Assembly: GCF_900100115.1 (NCBI RefSeq)
Contig: NZ_FNKL01000002.1
Span: 372,001-436,000, forward strand
DNA: 64,000 nucleotides
DNA from: Chryseobacterium soldanellicola
GTDB lineage: Bacteria > Bacteroidota > Bacteroidia > Flavobacteriales > Weeksellaceae
Direction: 5' to 3'
Shown here: in pieces, positions 61,706-64,000 of the stretch
How positions within the stretch are numbered: position 1 is the first letter of the stretch
How the letters are laid out: each line of letters begins with the position of its first letter
The notes under the pieces: model-generated
What the model was told of the DNA's origin: nothing
The model's database searches: none
Seen by the model: the letters and a program-made list of their open reading frames with translations, nothing else
Made by a program: the position numbers and the translations under genes

Positions 61706-61935
61706 AAACAGTAGAAATAAAAGTTCCTTCCACAATGAGTAATGAAGGTATAAAAGTAAAAAAATGGTATATTCGAGATAATGAAAATGTAAAAATAAAT
61801 AGCCTTTTAGTAGAAATTGAAAGTGGTGATTTTTATTTGGAAATGAATTCGGATTATGCAGGTAAAGTTAAAATTTTCCTTAAAGAAGGAGAAATAGGGA
61901 AAACAAATGATATTCTCTGTACAATAACTTATTAA
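61702..61935 (+). CDS. Lipoyl/biotinyl-like domain without the modified lysine
   Basis: The 77-residue protein has the shape of a lipoyl domain: VEIKVPSTMSNEGIKVKKWY, then SLLVEIESGDFYLEM, and KIFLKEGEIGKTNDILCTI. In true lipoyl or biotinyl domains the central turn is E-T-D-K-A. Here it is E-S-G-D-F (Asp 43), so no lysine can be modified at that place. It likely works as a binding fold, for example an immunity protein or chaperone. Start chosen at 61702, overlapping the previous stop (ATGA); an ATG at 61684 is the alternative. Confidence 0.7.
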   Translation: MKTVEIKVPSTMSNEGIKVKKWYIRDNENVKINSLLVEIESGDFYLEMNSDYAGKVKIFLKEGEIGKTNDILCTITY

Positions 61936-61972
61936 TCTCCTTTTTAACAAACTTATCCACAAAAATAAAACA

Positions 61973-62006
61973 CGACACCATTTGTCGCATTAAGCCCATA
62001 TATTTG
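61973..62006 (+). promoter_or_regulatory. Island promoter E (WYL gene), perfect palindrome
   Basis: CGACACCATTTGTCG (61973-61987) has perfect arms CGACA and TGTCG. After 11 nt comes TATATTTG (61999-62006), 17 nt before the ATG. It is the most symmetrical of the five sites and suits autoregulation by the WYL protein. Confidence 0.82.
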
Positions 62007-62023
62007 TCTTATAAAATTCTACC

Positions 62024-62944
62024 ATGAAAAAAGATTTTTACCTGACAAGATATGCCTTAATTATAAAAAGATTAGAAAGTTCTCCGGCTACCTATTCTCA
62101 GCTGGAGGACTATCTTTTGAACTCATTCGAATTTCAGGATGCGGGGATCAAGAGCTACTCGATCCGTACGCTGCAGAGAGATATCCGTGAGATTTCTGAT
62201 CTTTTTAATCTTTCCATTCACAACAAGAAAAAGGGAGATAACCGGTATTATATCGAAAGCCGCCCGATCATGGAGGTTGATGAATACAACCAAAAATTAC
62301 TGGAATCTTTTCAGGTAAGCAACGCCCTTAATCTACATCCGGATTTCTCAGATTTTATCTTTTTTGAAAGCCGAAAACCTACGGGAATCGAGAATTTTTA
62401 TGACCTTTTCTTTGCCATTCGTAACAAAAGAGTCGTGACTTTTGAGCATTACAATTACAAAAACAAATTGATGACTTCGCGAAAAGTGCATCCTTTAGCA
62501 TTAAAAGAATCCAAAGACAGATGGTATCTGATTGCGATTGACACCAAAGATAAAACCCTGAAATCGTTTGGTTTAGACCGAATTAATTATCTCGATGTAA
62601 GCGATACGAAGTTTAGAGAAAAATACAATTACAACTTCAGGGAACATTTTAAAAATGCTTTTGGCGTTATGAATCTTACTGAGCAAAAACCTCAGCAAAT
62701 TGTCTTAAAATGTACAAGGCATCAGGGAGAATATATCAGGAGCTTTCCGCTTCACCAATCGCAAAAAGAGACCAGAGAAACGCCTGAAGATATTTATTTT
62801 GAGTTCTTTTTGCATCCGACATATGACTTTATGCAGGAAATTCTTTCTTTCGGAAAAGAAGTTGTCGTCTTAGAACCTAAAACTTTAGTTGATGATATAA
62901 GAACCCATTTAAAAACCTCTTTGGGAAATTATCCGGAGCTTTAA
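62024..62944 (+). CDS. WYL-domain transcriptional regulator
   Basis: The 306-residue regulator has an N-terminal helix-turn-helix (about 5-75, with SYSIRTLQRDIREISDLF) and a WYL domain (FEHYNYKNKLMTSRKVHPLA, with the motif WYL at 167-169). A WCX-type end follows. WYL proteins sense ligands, often nucleic acid, and control phage-defence or DNA-damage genes. It carries the best copy of the island palindrome, so it is the prime candidate for the shared regulator. Confidence 0.9.
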   Translation: MKKDFYLTRYALIIKRLESSPATYSQLEDYLLNSFEFQDAGIKSYSIRTLQRDIREISDLFNLSIHNKKKGDNRYYIESRPIMEVDEYNQKLLESFQVSNALNLHPDFSDFIFFESRKPTGIENFYDLFFAIRNKRVVTFEHYNYKNKLMTSRKVHPLALKESKDRWYLIAIDTKDKTLKSFGLDRINYLDVSDTKFREKYNYNFREHFKNAFGVMNLTEQKPQQIVLKCTRHQGEYIRSFPLHQSQKETRETPEDIYFEFFLHPTYDFMQEILSFGKEVVVLEPKTLVDDIRTHLKTSLGNYPEL

Positions 62945-63008
62945 ATTTCATTGCTTATTCAGAATATCTGCTGTTTTTTGTTTACATTTACATTAAATAT
63001 TGCATCTC

Positions 63009-63632
63009 TTGAAACAAAAACTTTTCTATATTGTCTTCATTCTTCAGGCTTTCTTTTGTTTTTCACAACAGACGGAAGAGTTTATAAATGTGAAGAATTA
63101 TTACAACCACCACCGAATTTTATTAAATACGGAATTCAAGAAAAAATATGATGCTGAAACAAATGTTTTAAATAAAGATGCCATCAAACGTGATTTTCTG
63201 TTTTTTATGAAAAAAATGGACAGCATCGAAAATGTAGCATTGGTCGGAGCTTTACTAAAAACGAAAAATCTGGAAGATTTGAAGAAATTTGCCCGTAAAA
63301 GTCTGAATTCAGATGCTCCGGAAATTTTTCCCATCCATGACAAGCCGGCAAACTATCCCGGAGGCATGAATGCTTTAAGAAATGTTGTCTCTAATCTTTT
63401 TTATTCGGATGGCGTATATTCCGAGCAAAAATCAATCAAAACCAACGTAGCTTTTATTGTTGAACAAGACGGAACAATCACCAATGTGGAAGCACACGGC
63501 GACAATTTTACCTTTAACAGGCAGGCCGAGATTGCTTTATATTCTGTTCCAGAAAAATTTTCACCCGCCGTTTTCAAAGGAAATGCAGTGAGATACCGTT
63601 ATGTATTGCCCTTAACACTGAATGTCAATTAA
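63009..63632 (+). CDS. Exported protein with a TonB C-terminal-like domain
   Basis: About 207 residues with a signal peptide (KQKLFYIVFILQAFFCFSQ) and a C-terminal domain like that of TonB (FIVEQDGTITNVEAHGDNF, SPAVFKGNAVRYRYVLPLTL). It lacks the long Pro-rich spacer and the membrane anchor of classic TonB. No ATG is available before the signal. A TTG at 63009 is used, and a TTG at 63000 is also possible. The stop abuts tadA. Confidence 0.7.
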   Translation: MKQKLFYIVFILQAFFCFSQQTEEFINVKNYYNHHRILLNTEFKKKYDAETNVLNKDAIKRDFLFFMKKMDSIENVALVGALLKTKNLEDLKKFARKSLNSDAPEIFPIHDKPANYPGGMNALRNVVSNLFYSDGVYSEQKSIKTNVAFIVEQDGTITNVEAHGDNFTFNRQAEIALYSVPEKFSPAVFKGNAVRYRYVLPLTLNVN

Positions 63633-64000
63633 ATGTTTACCGACGAATATTACATGAAAATGGCTCTTCAGGAAGCCGAAATTGCCCTTGAAAAAGATGA
63701 GGTTCCCATTGGCTGCGTTATTGTCTCAAATAACAGAATAATCGCAAGAGCGCACAATCTTACAGAAACTTTAAATGACGTAACCGCTCATGCAGAAATG
63801 CAGGCTATTACTTCTGCAGCTCATTTTCTTGGCGGGAAATATTTAATAAATTGTACGCTTTACGTGACTTTAGAGCCTTGCGTGATGTGCTCCGGGGCGC
63901 TTTCGTGGTCGCAGATTTCAAAAGTTGTGATCGGGGCTAGAGATGAGCAAAGAGGTTTTATTAATAAAAACCTTTCCCTTCATCCAAAAACAGAAATCGT
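63633..64000 (+). CDS. tadA: tRNA adenosine(34) deaminase TadA, 3' end missing
   Basis: The gene runs off the right edge; 122 codons are seen. TadA makes inosine at the wobble position of tRNA. The zinc and catalytic motifs are present: TAHAEMQAI (His, proton-shuttle Glu) and LEPCVMCSGAL (two Cys). It begins directly after the stop of the TonB-like gene. Confidence 0.92.
   Translation, partial: MFTDEYYMKMALQEAEIALEKDEVPIGCVIVSNNRIIARAHNLTETLNDVTAHAEMQAITSAAHFLGGKYLINCTLYVTLEPCVMCSGALSWSQISKVVIGARDEQRGFINKNLSLHPKTEI

Noticed and set aside
49989-62944. A prophage, tailocin or contractile injection system
   Set aside because: Fibre-like and endolysin-like proteins are present, but no sheath, tube, baseplate, terminase, capsid, portal or integrase gene can be recognised in the window.
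1-64000. tRNA or rRNA genes
   Set aside because: No cloverleaf with a GGTTCGAATCC-type arm and no rRNA-like conserved stretch was seen on reading both strands, though short RNAs could be missed by eye.

Overview
The window looks like chromosomal DNA of a Chryseobacterium-like member of the Flavobacteriia (Bacteroidota). The DNA is AT-rich. Many genes are preceded by the Bacteroidota -7 promoter box TAnnTTTG. The gene content is typical of the group: TonB-dependent receptors with carboxypeptidase-like N-terminal domains, lineage families such as DUF4293, DUF4296 and DUF4271, and a Rho factor with a large N/Q-rich insert. The genus is inferred from memory of gene neighbourhoods and was not checked by search.

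Layout. 1-5 kb: an outer-membrane receptor with a downstream lipoprotein, divergent from a secreted endonuclease/phosphatase-type enzyme. 5-25 kb: housekeeping genes, including sodB, rho, an M28 peptidase, an MsbA-like exporter, a lipid-synthesis cluster (LUD protein, cdsA, psd), rsfS-ftsH, birA, an LptF/G-type permease, tgt, a GT2 enzyme, hemD and a prolyl oligopeptidase. 25-32 kb: a two-component system, then a probable copper or heavy-metal locus (a lipoprotein with His/Cys repeats, a Cys-rich protein, and a TonB receptor carrying two HMA domains). 32-37.5 kb: an AraC regulator, an OsmC protein and a TetR-controlled thiolase/thioesterase/ketosynthase operon with a clear operator. 37.5-49.8 kb: envelope and housekeeping genes (L,D-transpeptidase, MsrB, DUF445, PyrD, RluA, an esterase, GlyS, a serine hydrolase, a Y-family polymerase) with several dispersed palindromic elements between them.

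49.9-62.9 kb is an accessory island and the most interesting part. Five promoters share a 14-15 bp imperfect palindrome of the form CGnCA-N4/5-TGTCG, always exactly 11 nt upstream of a TAnnTTTG box. They drive an M15 peptidoglycan peptidase, a patatin-like phospholipase, a 56-residue very acidic protein, a long operon and, with the only perfect copy, a WYL-domain regulator at the distal end. The long operon encodes three proteins with the same N-terminal 36-residue module (two with BspA-type leucine-rich repeats, one tail-fibre-like), a 1262-residue protein of unknown function, a 601-residue toxin-like protein, a 202-residue protein and a 77-residue lipoyl-like domain that lacks its lysine. 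None of the island proteins has an obvious Sec signal peptide. I infer a WYL-controlled regulon producing surface-binding or toxic proteins, possibly released by lysis through the peptidase and phospholipase. No phage sheath, tube, capsid or integrase gene is visible.

63-64 kb returns to ordinary genes: a TonB C-terminal-like protein and a truncated tadA. I see no rRNA, tRNA, CRISPR array or complete insertion sequence.
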